DNA from: Bacteroidales bacterium
Lineage (GTDB): Bacteria; Bacteroidota; Bacteroidia; Bacteroidales; UBA932
Length of the DNA stretch: 64,000 bases
NCBI GenBank assembly: GCA_017443025.1
Contig: JAFSPG010000016.1
Coordinates: 210,109 to 274,108 of the forward strand
Direction of reading: 5' to 3'
A model generated the notes under the pieces. It did not search any database and was not told the DNA's origin. It saw only the letters and a list, made by a program, of their open reading frames with translations. The position numbers and the translations under genes were made by a program. Of this stretch, positions 9,538 to 19,182 are shown piece after piece (within the stretch, counting starts at the first letter, position 1; each line of letters begins with the position of its first letter).

Positions 9538-11784
9538 ATGAGACTCATTAGATATATGCTTGCCGCTGCGGCAGTGATCGCAGCCTCATGCAATAAAGAC
9601 ATCAACGAGCGGACTATCCATGAAGGCTCCGGACTCGGCTTCCCAGAGAAGGTCGTTGACCTTGAAGAAGGGGCCGGCACGGTTCAGGTCGCGGTTATCT
9701 CCACTAGGAATTACGATATTATTTCCGAAGCTTCATGGCTGAGCGTGCCCGCTGCCGGAACAGCCGGACGGGATGGCTTCGCTGTTAAATACAACGCCAA
9801 TAATGGCCTTCCCCGTGCCGCAAGGATAATTGTTTCAATTGAAGCGACCAACCACAAGGATACTCTGACCTTGAGACAGACCGGCGCTATTGCTCCTGTC
9901 TTTGATACGGAATCTCCGGTTCTCAGCCTGAAGGGCTCCGTGGGTGGGCAGGCAATCGTCGCCCTCGACACAAATATCCCTGACGGTGACTTCAAGATTT
10001 CTCATTACTGTTCAGGTGGAGATGATTGGATAAGCAGTGCTTCAATTAAAGACGGCTCCCTTGTATTCGACTACAAGGCAAATCCAGAGCAATCGTCAAG
10101 AGGCGCCAGCATCACCGTGACATACACCGATGCCTTTGACAAAGTTTATAAGATAGTGTTCCAGGTGGGCCAGATGTCGAGTGAAGATTCATTCGGACGG
10201 GATTTGACTTTGCCTGAACTCTTCGCTCTGGCTACGGAAGCCGGTTATTACGTAGATGAAGACCTTGTTATCGAAGGTATCGTTGTAAGTGACAAGGAAA
10301 ACGGCAACTGCGGCGACAATACTCAGCTTAGTGCGACTACTATCGACTACAGCGTGTGCCGCAGGACGATATACTTCGAATCGCTCGACGCTTCCTTCGG
10401 TATTATGCTACAAACTCTTACGGATGACGATAACGTTTTCCTTCAGGGCGACCATGTCAAGTTCTCCCTCAACGGAGTAACAGTCTGGAAGCCGGTATCG
10501 ATAGACGGTTCTCCTGTTTACTGCTATGTAACAGGTGTAAAAGGCAGCATGGCAGTGTCATGCGAACATCTTGGCAGGGAGGGAATTCCTGTGAAAGAAA
10601 AGTATATCGGATCCCTTACCGACGAGGATATTTTTACTTATGTAACCCTCAAGGACTGCGAACTTCCCGTGCGCAAGGGGTCCCTTACTCCTGTCAGCGA
10701 GAAATTTACATCGGTGGGGGGAGCAGACAAAGTGTCGAAGTTTGCAGTTTTGCTGCATGATATCTGCGGAAAGTCCATGTATATGTACACTAATACTACC
10801 TGCCCTTACAGGCGGGATGGAAAGGCTCTTCCGGAGGGTAGCGGCAATATGAGCGGAGTCGTTGTAAATGAGCTCTTCACCCGTTTCAGCTATATGGACA
10901 ATTCGTCTTCTGACCAGGAGACCTGGGGAAATATAGGAAGATATCAGCTCCGTCATACTTGTCGGGAAGATTTTGGCATGGCTGAGACGATGGAGGAGGA
11001 GAGCTTCTCGGCCATCCTTTGCGAATGGAAATATATTCTCGCTCAGAATCTGGAACTTTATTATGCTACCGGTGGTGATAAATCTGCTTACTTTACTTAC
11101 AGTTTCGTTTATCCCAATTCATACACCGACGGGCGCGCCGGTAAATTACCTATCATCAAGTATCAGGATTTCTCAAGCCTTGGCCCCGTTTCGCCGGATG
11201 ACCTTGGCGTGACTCCGACTGAGAATGGCGCTGCATGGGCTACCAATCTTACGGCCCGTAACGGCCTGCCGCAGTATACTACTCTGGTATTCTCTACGGC
11301 CGGCTTACAGGCAAGCAGGATGAGCGTCCAGATTTCATCAATGAACTTCTTCTACTATACTACTCAGAAAATCAACGGTGTTCCAATGTATCTTGAAGGC
11401 CCTCGTTTCTGGTATGTAGAATACTCTCTCGATGGCCAATCATGGACGAAGGCCGGCGCCTATTCGCTCCCTGAATTCTGCCAGATTACTCCAATGACGC
11501 AACTTTGGCAGACTCCTGGATTTAAACCGGTGAATATTGAGTTACCAGCAAAGACCTTGATGGGGCAGGATAAGGTTTACGTGCGCATTATTCCTGAGAA
11601 TCAGCTCCGTACGGGTTCTCAGTCGCTGTATCTCGATCCTTCAATTATCTACCCTGCCTCCGGTTCCTTCCCTACAGCCTGGAATTATATCGGCGTTCGT
11701 TATAATACCAAGGATGCTCCTGCTACCGACTTCGGCGGCAACGATGACATTGATCCCATGAATCCTATTGACTATATCTGGTAA
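9538..11784 (+). CDS. BACON and DUF5689-like domain lipoprotein, likely surface glycan-binding
   Basis: 748 aa. The signal peptide has lipobox AASC (Cys18). Residues ~30-120 form a BACON domain (FPEKVVDLEEGAGTVQVAV, WLSVPAAGTAG, LTLRQTG) and ~125-215 look like a second one. Then comes a region like DUF5689 (about 220-440: LTLPELFAL, LVIEGIVVSDKENGN, LHDICGKSMYMYT), a Bacteroidetes extracellular OB-fold-like domain. The C-terminal ~250 residues form a beta-sandwich with RFWYVEYSLDGQSWTKAG and VRIIPENQLRTGSQ, typical of discoidin-like or other carbohydrate-binding modules in this phylum. No catalytic motif is seen. It starts 3 nt after the previous stop. A role as a second surface glycan-binding protein of the SusCD system is inference from position and domain content. 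Confidence 0.8.
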   Translation: MRLIRYMLAAAAVIAASCNKDINERTIHEGSGLGFPEKVVDLEEGAGTVQVAVISTRNYDIISEASWLSVPAAGTAGRDGFAVKYNANNGLPRAARIIVSIEATNHKDTLTLRQTGAIAPVFDTESPVLSLKGSVGGQAIVALDTNIPDGDFKISHYCSGGDDWISSASIKDGSLVFDYKANPEQSSRGASITVTYTDAFDKVYKIVFQVGQMSSEDSFGRDLTLPELFALATEAGYYVDEDLVIEGIVVSDKENGNCGDNTQLSATTIDYSVCRRTIYFESLDASFGIMLQTLTDDDNVFLQGDHVKFSLNGVTVWKPVSIDGSPVYCYVTGVKGSMAVSCEHLGREGIPVKEKYIGSLTDEDIFTYVTLKDCELPVRKGSLTPVSEKFTSVGGADKVSKFAVLLHDICGKSMYMYTNTTCPYRRDGKALPEGSGNMSGVVVNELFTRFSYMDNSSSDQETWGNIGRYQLRHTCREDFGMAETMEEESFSAILCEWKYILAQNLELYYATGGDKSAYFTYSFVYPNSYTDGRAGKLPIIKYQDFSSLGPVSPDDLGVTPTENGAAWATNLTARNGLPQYTTLVFSTAGLQASRMSVQISSMNFFYYTTQKINGVPMYLEGPRFWYVEYSLDGQSWTKAGAYSLPEFCQITPMTQLWQTPGFKPVNIELPAKTLMGQDKVYVRIIPENQLRTGSQSLYLDPSIIYPASGSFPTAWNYIGVRYNTKDAPATDFGGNDDIDPMNPIDYIW

Positions 11785-11790
11785 AATATT

Positions 11791-13773
11791 ATGAAACAGA
11801 GTTTTATATATATAATTCTTGCAACTTTCGCTCTTGTTGCAGTTTCTTGCAGCAAGATTCCGGGTCAGGCTCGGAATGAAGGCGAAATGCCAGTGGCTGA
11901 AGAACAGGCTGTAACATTTACGGCTGATATCAATGTTACCAAAACCACATTGGGAAAAGACTGGAGCGTCAGCTGGGTCGAGGGCGACGAAGTTTCCATC
12001 CTTTGGGATGGCGGCCAGACAACTGCTGAAGCTGTTTTGGGCGAGGGAAAGGTCCATTTCAACGCTGTGGTTGATGATGTTGAGGACTACTTCGCCGTGT
12101 ATCCCGCAGGTATCGAGGCCTCTGTAAATGATGAAGGAAAGCTTTCTTTTGAAGTTCCTTCCGTTCAAAGTGGAAAATTCGAAGACTGCGCAATCATAAC
12201 GGCCCAGACTACTCGTAAAAGCAAGGATTTCGGCACCTTCAAGAGTGCTGTGTCTTTGATACGCTTCATTATTACTGATGATTCGTACGAATATGTTACC
12301 TTCACCGCTGAAGGCATCAATTCTGTAACCATCCCCACGCCTTCGGCCGGAACTCATTTCATAGCTATCCCGGCGGGAGTCACCATCCCCGGAGTCAATT
12401 TCGCTCTTGGCAACAAAGGCGTCTCAAAGAGTTCTACCCCTGTTTCCCTGAATGCAGGAGATGTCCTGTGCATCAATACTCCTCTTGAAGAGTATATGGA
12501 GACTGAGGGCGACTTGTATATTGATGATGTGGCAACGCTTATAACAGTTCTGACTGGCGACGGTTCTGACTTCAACGGGCACGTGATTCACGTCAAGGCC
12601 GGAACTTATGACCTTGGCGCATCTGAAACAGCCTTATCGCTTTCATATGCCTCGCCGGTGACGGTAAATATTTCCGGAGAAGAAGGAACTGTGTTTACCA
12701 CCTCTCTCAGCGGCGATAACGGCTGTATCCTTTCGGTCGCATCCAATGCTAACCTTAAACTTGACGGTATTACTTTTACCGGAGCTTCACATAACGCAGC
12801 CGGTGGAGCCCTCTGCCTTATGGCCGGAAGCCATGAGATCACAAACTGCGTCTTTACCGGCAATGCCTGTACTTCTACGACGAGCGACCGAGTTGGCGGA
12901 GCAATTTATGTGGGGGGAACAGCGTCGGCGGATATCGCCGGTTGTACCTTTACCGGCAATAATGTAAAAATTACAGGAGGTGGAGCCCTTGCTTTCTTTG
13001 CTGCTACTACTTCCCGGGTTGTCGACTGCAAGTTTATTGGAAACAATACCGGTAAAATCGGGAATGGCGGTGCTATACTTCTGAAGAAAGCAGGTGGAAC
13101 GCTGTATGTGGTTAACTGTACCTTCGATTCCAATGCATGTTTGACCAACGGCGCCGACATCTTTGCTTCGGCCGGCTCAGCCCTGCTGATGTACAACTGT
13201 ACCGCCGTCAATCCAATGAATATCGGAGGTAACAAGGGTTCCGTACGAGCAAACGTTCCGCTACTTGTAGCCAACTGCTCGATTGCGGTCAAAGAAACGT
13301 CGCAGGCAAACGGCAATGTCGCCTTTAACGTCAACGATGCCGCAAAGAACTTTATGGTCAACAATCTTATTCTTTGTGATTCAGGCTACTCGATGAGTTC
13401 TGCGTATACAAACTCAAACCCGACCATGAACCGTCCTGTGACGACTTATGGGCATAATGTATATACCCAGGCACCGAGGATTACATTCACAGTCGTCGGT
13501 ACGGAAAGCGATATGAGCGGAGTGACAGCTTCGAATATCTGGTCCGGCGACATTGATCTGTCTGATAAGGGGATTCTTGACTGGGATGGACCTTCTATTC
13601 TTGATAGCTTCCAGTGCGCTACTGCGACAGACGTCGAGACCGCCATAAAGGCTTTTGGCTTCGGAGGTCCGGCATTCTTCGAATGGCTAAGCGACAAGGG
13701 TATATTTGAAAAAGATGCATTGGGCAACTCCAGAGGTGAATCCTGGTGGCCGGGAGCATATCAGAAACAATAA
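11791..13773 (+). CDS. Lipoprotein with fimbrillin-like N-domain and Pmp beta-helix
   Basis: 660 aa. The signal peptide ends in lipobox AVSC (Cys20). Residues ~40-230 match the fimbrillin-like pattern shared with three later lipoproteins in this operon (TKTTLG, VSWVEGDEVSI, YFAVYPAG, FIAIPAG). Residues ~250-520 are a right-handed beta-helix with Pmp-like repeats (GGALCLMAG, CVFTGNAC, GGAIYVGG, GGAILLKK). The C-terminus DALGNSRGESWWPGAYQ follows the choice-of-anchor Q ending also seen at the left edge of the window. The protein should be lipid-anchored and project a long fibrous domain from the surface. It could bind or present glycan, or act as an adhesin; no enzymatic motif supports catalysis. 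The last base of its TAA is the first base of the next gene's ATG. Confidence 0.82.
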   Translation: MKQSFIYIILATFALVAVSCSKIPGQARNEGEMPVAEEQAVTFTADINVTKTTLGKDWSVSWVEGDEVSILWDGGQTTAEAVLGEGKVHFNAVVDDVEDYFAVYPAGIEASVNDEGKLSFEVPSVQSGKFEDCAIITAQTTRKSKDFGTFKSAVSLIRFIITDDSYEYVTFTAEGINSVTIPTPSAGTHFIAIPAGVTIPGVNFALGNKGVSKSSTPVSLNAGDVLCINTPLEEYMETEGDLYIDDVATLITVLTGDGSDFNGHVIHVKAGTYDLGASETALSLSYASPVTVNISGEEGTVFTTSLSGDNGCILSVASNANLKLDGITFTGASHNAAGGALCLMAGSHEITNCVFTGNACTSTTSDRVGGAIYVGGTASADIAGCTFTGNNVKITGGGALAFFAATTSRVVDCKFIGNNTGKIGNGGAILLKKAGGTLYVVNCTFDSNACLTNGADIFASAGSALLMYNCTAVNPMNIGGNKGSVRANVPLLVANCSIAVKETSQANGNVAFNVNDAAKNFMVNNLILCDSGYSMSSAYTNSNPTMNRPVTTYGHNVYTQAPRITFTVVGTESDMSGVTASNIWSGDIDLSDKGILDWDGPSILDSFQCATATDVETAIKAFGFGGPAFFEWLSDKGIFEKDALGNSRGESWWPGAYQKQ

Positions 13774-15527
13774 TGAAGAAACTTGTTGTCATACTTGCGC
13801 TTTTTTCTGCTCTGTCGCTTGTAGCTCGCGAAATGCCGCGCTTCAAAGTGGGTACATACAATGTGTTCACATCCGATTCGCGGCTTAAAGTAATCAAGGC
13901 CAATCCTGAAGTCAGCGAACAGCGCTACTGGAGTAACAGTGCTTCTGCGGTGGCCGACATGATAGTGCATCTTGACTGCGATATCATGGGGCTTCAGGAG
14001 ATATGCGACAGTATATGGAACGGCCCGCAGAATATTCGTAAACTGGTTGCCGACAGAGGTTATGAATACGAGTGGATTCTTTATCCTAATACTCGTCACG
14101 GGCATATTTCCTACGACGATGCCATAGGATTCAAGCCTTCCGTATTCGAATGTATTGAAAATGGAATTTTCTGGCTGGCAGGTATATTTGATAAGCCTGA
14201 GATGGCAGAGGATGCTCCAAAAGGCTCGATGCGGCCCTGCGTATGGGCGCGCATGAAGCACATGGCTTCCGGCCGTGAATTCTATTTCCTGAGTACCCAT
14301 CTTCTTGTTTCTCAAAAACAGCAGGACGGCTCGTGGAGCCATGAGGGAAATAAGTATAACGCAAAGATGATCCGCCAGTGGGCTTACGAGAATATTCCGG
14401 ACAATGTTCCTTCCATTCTGGTTGGCGACATGAACGTGGATGATAAGTCAAAACACTGGCTCAGCCTTGCGCAGGCCCGTTTCATGGACGCAAAGCAGTA
14501 TTTTGTCAGAGCCAAGAGGCTCAGCAAGGATGCAAAGGCCTGGGGTACTCAGGATACCAAGGATGAAAGCGGATTCAGCAAGTGGTGGCCCGATCATATA
14601 ATGTTCAATATGTTCCGGCCTCTCGATTACGTAATTGATCGCAGTAAATTTCCTACGGCCGACGGAACGCTTCATTACCCTTCGGATCATCTTCCGGTTA
14701 CTTGTAACATAGAGTTCCGCGATTATTCTGAAAGCGGGCTTCCGACCCCGCCGAAAAAGAAGAAGGCCGTGCGTCTCGTGTCGTTCAACGTACGTTATCG
14801 CAACAATAACGTCGATTTGGAGAATGGCTGGGACCATCGCAAGTTCGCTATCCCAGCTATGATAAGGGATGTATTGCCTGACGTGATGGGAACCCAGGAA
14901 ATAACTCATGACCAGATTGAATACCTCGACCGTGAAGTTCCTGAGTATAAGCATGTGGGCATTTTCCGTGAAGGTGGTGCTAAAGGCGAGTGTGCCAGCG
15001 TTTACTACAATTCTACCACTGTTGATTTGATTGACTGGGGAGGATTATGGCTGAGCGAAACTCCTTCCAAGTCTTCGCTTGGATGGGATGCCGCTGTTAA
15101 GCGCACGGCTGTGTGGGCCCGTCTTAAAATGAAGGGGACCGGCAAGGAATTCCTGTTTGTAAACACCCATCTCGACCACAAGGGGCCGGAAGCACGTGCC
15201 AAGGGAATGGATCTTATTCTTGACACATTGAAGGTAATCAATAAATCCAGGTTGCCGGTGGCAATCGTGGGCGACCTCAACAGTCAGATTGACGACAAGG
15301 CTCTCACGAGGATTTGCAATGAGATGAAAGATGCTCGTTCTACTGCGGTCAATTCTGATACCAAGTATGCCTTCAACGGTTTTGGCCTTTCATGGACCGG
15401 CATTATCGATCATATTTTCTACAAGGGATTCAAGAAGTGTACGGACTTTAAGGTGGTAAGCCGCAAGTATCTGCACATCAACTATATTTCAGACCATTAT
15501 CCAATCAGGGCGGATTTTGAATTATGA
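13773..15527 (+). CDS. Secreted protein with two tandem EEP (DNase I-like) phosphoesterase domains
   Basis: 584 aa from ATG 13773, which gives a clean signal peptide and a TAATG junction with the upstream gene; an earlier in-frame ATG at 13746 lies inside that gene. Both halves have the full EEP motif set. Domain 1 has N30 (GTYN), E76 (GLQE), H176 (STHL), D219 and N221 (VGDMN), and D305-H306 (PSDH). Domain 2 has N339 (SFNV), E376 (GTQE), H466 (NTHLDH), D501 and N503 (GDLN), and D574-H575 (SDH). EEP enzymes use Mg2+ to hydrolyse phosphodiesters or phosphomonoesters in nucleic acids, inositol phosphates or sphingomyelin. The signal peptide lacks a lipobox Cys, so the protein is periplasmic or exported. 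Position in a glycan operon suggests a phosphorylated glycan or glycolipid rather than DNA, but this is inference. Confidence 0.88.
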   Translation: MKKLVVILALFSALSLVAREMPRFKVGTYNVFTSDSRLKVIKANPEVSEQRYWSNSASAVADMIVHLDCDIMGLQEICDSIWNGPQNIRKLVADRGYEYEWILYPNTRHGHISYDDAIGFKPSVFECIENGIFWLAGIFDKPEMAEDAPKGSMRPCVWARMKHMASGREFYFLSTHLLVSQKQQDGSWSHEGNKYNAKMIRQWAYENIPDNVPSILVGDMNVDDKSKHWLSLAQARFMDAKQYFVRAKRLSKDAKAWGTQDTKDESGFSKWWPDHIMFNMFRPLDYVIDRSKFPTADGTLHYPSDHLPVTCNIEFRDYSESGLPTPPKKKKAVRLVSFNVRYRNNNVDLENGWDHRKFAIPAMIRDVLPDVMGTQEITHDQIEYLDREVPEYKHVGIFREGGAKGECASVYYNSTTVDLIDWGGLWLSETPSKSSLGWDAAVKRTAVWARLKMKGTGKEFLFVNTHLDHKGPEARAKGMDLILDTLKVINKSRLPVAIVGDLNSQIDDKALTRICNEMKDARSTAVNSDTKYAFNGFGLSWTGIIDHIFYKGFKKCTDFKVVSRKYLHINYISDHYPIRADFEL

Positions 15528-16513
15528 TAAGGATTCTGACATTACTCGCAATTCTGGTCATTCCCGGCCTATTTGATACCGCCCTCGCAAAATCTCCTCT
15601 GCGGGCCGGTACTTTTGAGGTGACCAATTCCTTCAACAGAAGGGCCCAGGCTGAGAAGGGGAAGATGCCTGCACAGCGTATGTGGGTTCATAGCGCCGTA
15701 GCAGTGGCAGATGCAATTATTGACTCTGACTGCGATATACTGGGCATTCATGATGTATGCGATTCCATCGCGGGAAGACGGGAAGACGTAAAGCCTCTCA
15801 TTGATTATATTCGTGAAAGGGGAGGGGATTATGACTGGCTTGTGCTCAGTAACTCCAATCCGAACTATCCGCTTGAGGGCGATATGGCCAATGGAGATGG
15901 TATTATTTGGAGGTCTTCCAGGTTCGAACTTCGCGACTACGGCATCAATTGGCTCAGTGGTATTTATGACAAGCCCGGGCGCGACAAATCATTGAAGTAC
16001 GGCGGGCCTAAAGCATCTTTTACATGGGTTAGATTATATGACAAGACGTGCGGCAAGGAATTAGTCTTTGCCAGTGCAACTGTAAATGGGCCGACTCAGT
16101 ATGATCATGGCGAAAAGGTGGTATACCACGAAATCAATGTTGCCAACTGCCGTAATCTGATCAATATGTTGAAGGACGAAATCGTTCCGAAGGGAATGCC
16201 TTCCATAATTGCTATTAATTCACACAATGCTCCTTCTCACGAAGGATACAAAGTGCTTACTTCCTCTGTGTGGTTCGACGTTCATGACACACTTCACGAA
16301 GAGGGCTCTTTGGACGAGGATTCAAATAAGGTTAAGGATACTTGCAATTCGCCTGATGAGTCGAAATTGCAGGGTGGTCGGCCAGACCATATCCTTGTAG
16401 ACGGATTTGATATTGTTTCTTATGCTGTGCTGCGTAAGAAATTTGCTACTAATGATGGTTCCCTGCACTATCCGGCATTACATTTCCCGGTTGTTGCAGA
16501 TTTAAAATTATAG
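15524..16513 (+). CDS. EEP-fold pseudoenzyme (catalytic motifs lost)
   Basis: 329 aa with a signal peptide. It is clearly homologous along its length to domain 1 of the upstream protein (shared landmarks: CDSI, WLSGIYDKP/WLAGIFDKP, RPDHI, GSLHYP). Read against that paralog, the active site is gone: the motif Asn is E32 (AGTFE), metal Glu is D77 with the preceding Gln as H76 (GIHD), the TH pair is A185-T186, the GDxN Asp and Asn are N232 and H234 (INSH), and the Asp of SDH is L319 (ALH), with only H320 kept. The frame is intact, the signal peptide is good and codon use matches the neighbours, so the gene looks maintained, not decaying. Likely roles are ligand binding or a partner subunit for the active EEP. 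It starts in an ATGA overlap with the upstream gene, implying coupled translation. Confidence 0.85.
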   Translation: MIRILTLLAILVIPGLFDTALAKSPLRAGTFEVTNSFNRRAQAEKGKMPAQRMWVHSAVAVADAIIDSDCDILGIHDVCDSIAGRREDVKPLIDYIRERGGDYDWLVLSNSNPNYPLEGDMANGDGIIWRSSRFELRDYGINWLSGIYDKPGRDKSLKYGGPKASFTWVRLYDKTCGKELVFASATVNGPTQYDHGEKVVYHEINVANCRNLINMLKDEIVPKGMPSIIAINSHNAPSHEGYKVLTSSVWFDVHDTLHEEGSLDEDSNKVKDTCNSPDESKLQGGRPDHILVDGFDIVSYAVLRKKFATNDGSLHYPALHFPVVADLKL

Positions 16514-16517
16514 ATAG

Positions 16518-17330
16518 ATGAAGAGATTCTATGTAATGTTGGCGATGGCTCTGCTGCCCTTGACTTACTCTTGTGAAAAGGGCGTGGAACAACCCGGAGC
16601 ATTGGAACTTAAGGCTTCAATACTCCAGCTTCCCACAAAGAGCTATCTTGGCGATGAAGAGGGGGGCGTTTTCCCTGTATTGTGGGCGGAAGGAGATGTT
16701 ATCAGTGTCAACGGCACTCTGACCAATCCTCTGACGGCGGCAGCTGCCGGGGTGAGTGAGGCGGAATTCCGTGTTATTGACGCTTCATTGGTTGCTCCCT
16801 ATCATCTTCTGTATCCGGGCGAAGCCGGAGTATCTAACAGTGTAGTGCTTGACGGAATACTCCCGCCGATGTATGCCAGTGGCAGCGATACGGGAGAGAA
16901 CTTTACCTTCCATCAAGCGGCGGTCGGACTGAGATTCAGTATTTCCGGCGAACTCCCCCTTGCCTCTGTAACGCTTTCGGCGCCGGGTGGCGAGAAAATC
17001 ATTGGCCGTTTTGGAATATCTTTTACTGACGGAACTCTTACACCTTCATCTGCGTCTTCAGAATGGGGAAAGATATATTCAACTCCCGCTGATTTGTCGG
17101 AGCCTGAAACGTTTACTCTGTTCATTGCTCCGGGCAGTTTTTCCGAAGGGCTTGTAATAACAGCTGAAAATCCTTCCGGCGACTCAGTTACCTGGCTTTT
17201 TGCCAAGGGATGTTCTCTCCTTGCCGGTAAACTATATACCCTCCCTAATCTTACATTCTCCCGTCCTTTCGGAGGCTGGTATGTACTCCTGGAAGATATG
17301 ACTGAAGATGATGTCACTTTTGAATTATAG
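16518..17330 (+). CDS. Small fimbrillin-like lipoprotein
   Basis: 270 aa. The signal peptide has lipobox TYSC (Cys19). The mature part consists almost only of the domain that forms the N-terminal half of the next two proteins: TKSYLGDEEGGVFPVLWAEG followed by DVISVNG, then LTNPL, a LLYPG turn, an LSAPGGEKIIGRFGISF strand pair and LFIAPGSF. This pattern (Thr-Lys-x-x-Leu-Gly, then W-x-x-GD-x-I-x-V) is that of fimbrillin-like proteins, which in known cases are secreted lipoproteins matured to pilus or surface subunits. Unlike its relatives it has no C-terminal cargo domain. It could be a structural or binding partner for the others. It starts 4 nt after the preceding stop. Confidence 0.75.
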   Translation: MKRFYVMLAMALLPLTYSCEKGVEQPGALELKASILQLPTKSYLGDEEGGVFPVLWAEGDVISVNGTLTNPLTAAAAGVSEAEFRVIDASLVAPYHLLYPGEAGVSNSVVLDGILPPMYASGSDTGENFTFHQAAVGLRFSISGELPLASVTLSAPGGEKIIGRFGISFTDGTLTPSSASSEWGKIYSTPADLSEPETFTLFIAPGSFSEGLVITAENPSGDSVTWLFAKGCSLLAGKLYTLPNLTFSRPFGGWYVLLEDMTEDDVTFEL

Positions 17331-17336
17331 CGAGTT

Positions 17337-19178
17337 ATGATAAATAGATTATTCTTTGTGTGTATTGCGCTCATTGTCGCGTTCTCTTGCAGTAAAAAAC
17401 AGGAAGAGCCGGTGGTAGACAATGGGTTTACGCTGCGTGCCGGTCTGGACGAAGTTTCTACAAGAACGGTTATCGGCGAGAAAAACGGTATGGGCAAATA
17501 CCCGATTTACTGGGTTGATGGCGATGTTATCAGTGTAAACGGTGTTATATCCGATCCGCTTTCGGGCCAGAGCGGCGAGAGTTCTTCGGCTAATTTCAGA
17601 TTTGCCGGCATTCTTGCTCCGGCTTCCATATACAATGTTCTATGCCCGGGTACCACTTATTCTGATAAAGTGACATTCGATGGAATCAGCGTGCCGCTGT
17701 ACGGAAACAGCACTGACCTTTCGGCCGGTGTTTCAATGCGGACTCCGGCTACGGTAGTGCGTTTTGAATACAAGGGCACGGCGACTCTCACTGATATTGT
17801 TGTAACATCAATGCAGGGAGAAAAGATTTCCGGGCCGTTTACTATGTCTAAAGATGGAAGCGGAGCGCTTACCGGCGTCCTGGCTCCTGATGCCGGTGCG
17901 ACCGGCACCATCACCATTTCCTATGACGGCGGGCTCGAGTTGACTCCCGGCGGGAAGACTATTTATTTCGTAATCCCCCCAGGAACATATCCTAAAGGTT
18001 TGCGTGCTGTGGTTAATGATAATACAGGTAGCAGGATGACACTACGCTTTTTCAAAAGTGGAGCCGTCCTGACTGCCGGGCGTGCTTGTTCCTTCCCGGA
18101 AATAACCTATGTTGCGGGGAGTGATGTGGTGATGACAGGTGGCGAGGGATTCGAGCCTATTGATATCGACCTTCAGGAAGGTGCAGGTACAGGAGATATG
18201 GATGCTTCGACAGGCGAAATAAAGGTTTCTCTTAAAGCCGGCACATTCAATATCTGGGCTCCGTCGGCCAGGAAGAGCGTAATGGACGCCGATCCCGAGG
18301 TTAGCGAGCAAAGGTCATGGGCAAACAGCTATGAGTCTGTAGCTGACATGATTAACTGGCTGGACTGCGATGTGATGGGGCTTCAGGAAATTACCGCTAT
18401 GGCATATGAGACCACATATACAAAGAAAAAGGATTATGATGGCGGCGAACACTATCTCAATGATATTCTTACTAATTATGGTTGGGTGATTTACAATGCT
18501 GCAAATACGACATACGACAGCTGGTTCCCAGACAATACCACTGGTAACGGTCTTGGCTCTACAGATGCGATTATCTATAAAAAATCCGTTCTGACACTTG
18601 TGTCGCATGGCCGTTACTGGCTTTCAGGCTCGAGGAAAATTGCTCCTCAGGACGCCGGAGGTGTGGATTACGGAACTAATCGCCCTTGCACGTGGGCTAA
18701 GTTTACCCATAAGGCTAGTGGAAAATCTTTCTATTTTGTAACCACGCATCTTGACCTTCCCAATGCGGGTGGGCCGGATGATGATAATGAGTACGCCCAG
18801 CGGCGAAATGCCAGCGAATTGATTGATTGGTTCATGCCGGAGGTTGCTACAGAAGATATTCCGTCAATCATTTGCGGCGACATGAACTGTACTACTCCTT
18901 CGGCTTCATACGATATCTTGTGTTCAGGGAAGTGGACAGATGTCTATGATGTAATGAAAGCAGACGGCACACTGGATTATACCGAGCGCTGTTATCCGGG
19001 TACAATGAATCTCGACAAGAAGGAAAGCGGCTTGAGCAGCTGGCGCCCCGATCATATGTTCACTTACGGTTGCACTGTGTCTTATTATAAAACAGCCCGT
19101 GAGAAATTTGCCACTAAAGACAGTTCAATGCACTGGCCTTCAGACCATTTCCCTATTAAAATCATCGTAAACTTCTAG
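17337..19178 (+). CDS. Lipoprotein with fimbrillin-like domain fused to an active-site-complete EEP domain
   Basis: 613 aa. Signal peptide with lipobox AFSC (Cys19). Residues ~25-270 are the fimbrillin-like module (STRTVIGEKNGMGKYPIYWV, DGDVISVNG, LCPGTTY, FVIPPGTYPKG). Residues ~300-613 form an EEP domain with all motifs: AGTFN, VMGLQE, TTHLDLP, CGDMN, WPSDH. The EEP part resembles domain 1 of 13773-15527, including the shared DPEVSEQR segment. This places a phosphoesterase at the cell surface on a lipid anchor, complementing the soluble EEP upstream. It lies 6 nt after 16518-17330 and 4 nt before the next gene. Specificity (nucleic acid, inositol phosphate, sphingolipid or phospho-glycan) cannot be read from the motifs. 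Confidence 0.86.
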   Translation: MINRLFFVCIALIVAFSCSKKQEEPVVDNGFTLRAGLDEVSTRTVIGEKNGMGKYPIYWVDGDVISVNGVISDPLSGQSGESSSANFRFAGILAPASIYNVLCPGTTYSDKVTFDGISVPLYGNSTDLSAGVSMRTPATVVRFEYKGTATLTDIVVTSMQGEKISGPFTMSKDGSGALTGVLAPDAGATGTITISYDGGLELTPGGKTIYFVIPPGTYPKGLRAVVNDNTGSRMTLRFFKSGAVLTAGRACSFPEITYVAGSDVVMTGGEGFEPIDIDLQEGAGTGDMDASTGEIKVSLKAGTFNIWAPSARKSVMDADPEVSEQRSWANSYESVADMINWLDCDVMGLQEITAMAYETTYTKKKDYDGGEHYLNDILTNYGWVIYNAANTTYDSWFPDNTTGNGLGSTDAIIYKKSVLTLVSHGRYWLSGSRKIAPQDAGGVDYGTNRPCTWAKFTHKASGKSFYFVTTHLDLPNAGGPDDDNEYAQRRNASELIDWFMPEVATEDIPSIICGDMNCTTPSASYDILCSGKWTDVYDVMKADGTLDYTERCYPGTMNLDKKESGLSSWRPDHMFTYGCTVSYYKTAREKFATKDSSMHWPSDHFPIKIIVNF

Positions 19179-19182
19179 GAAT

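Noticed and set aside
11641-12357. 238-codon minus-strand frame across the 9538/11791 junction
   Set aside because: Antisense to two well-supported lipoprotein genes and without recognisable domain.
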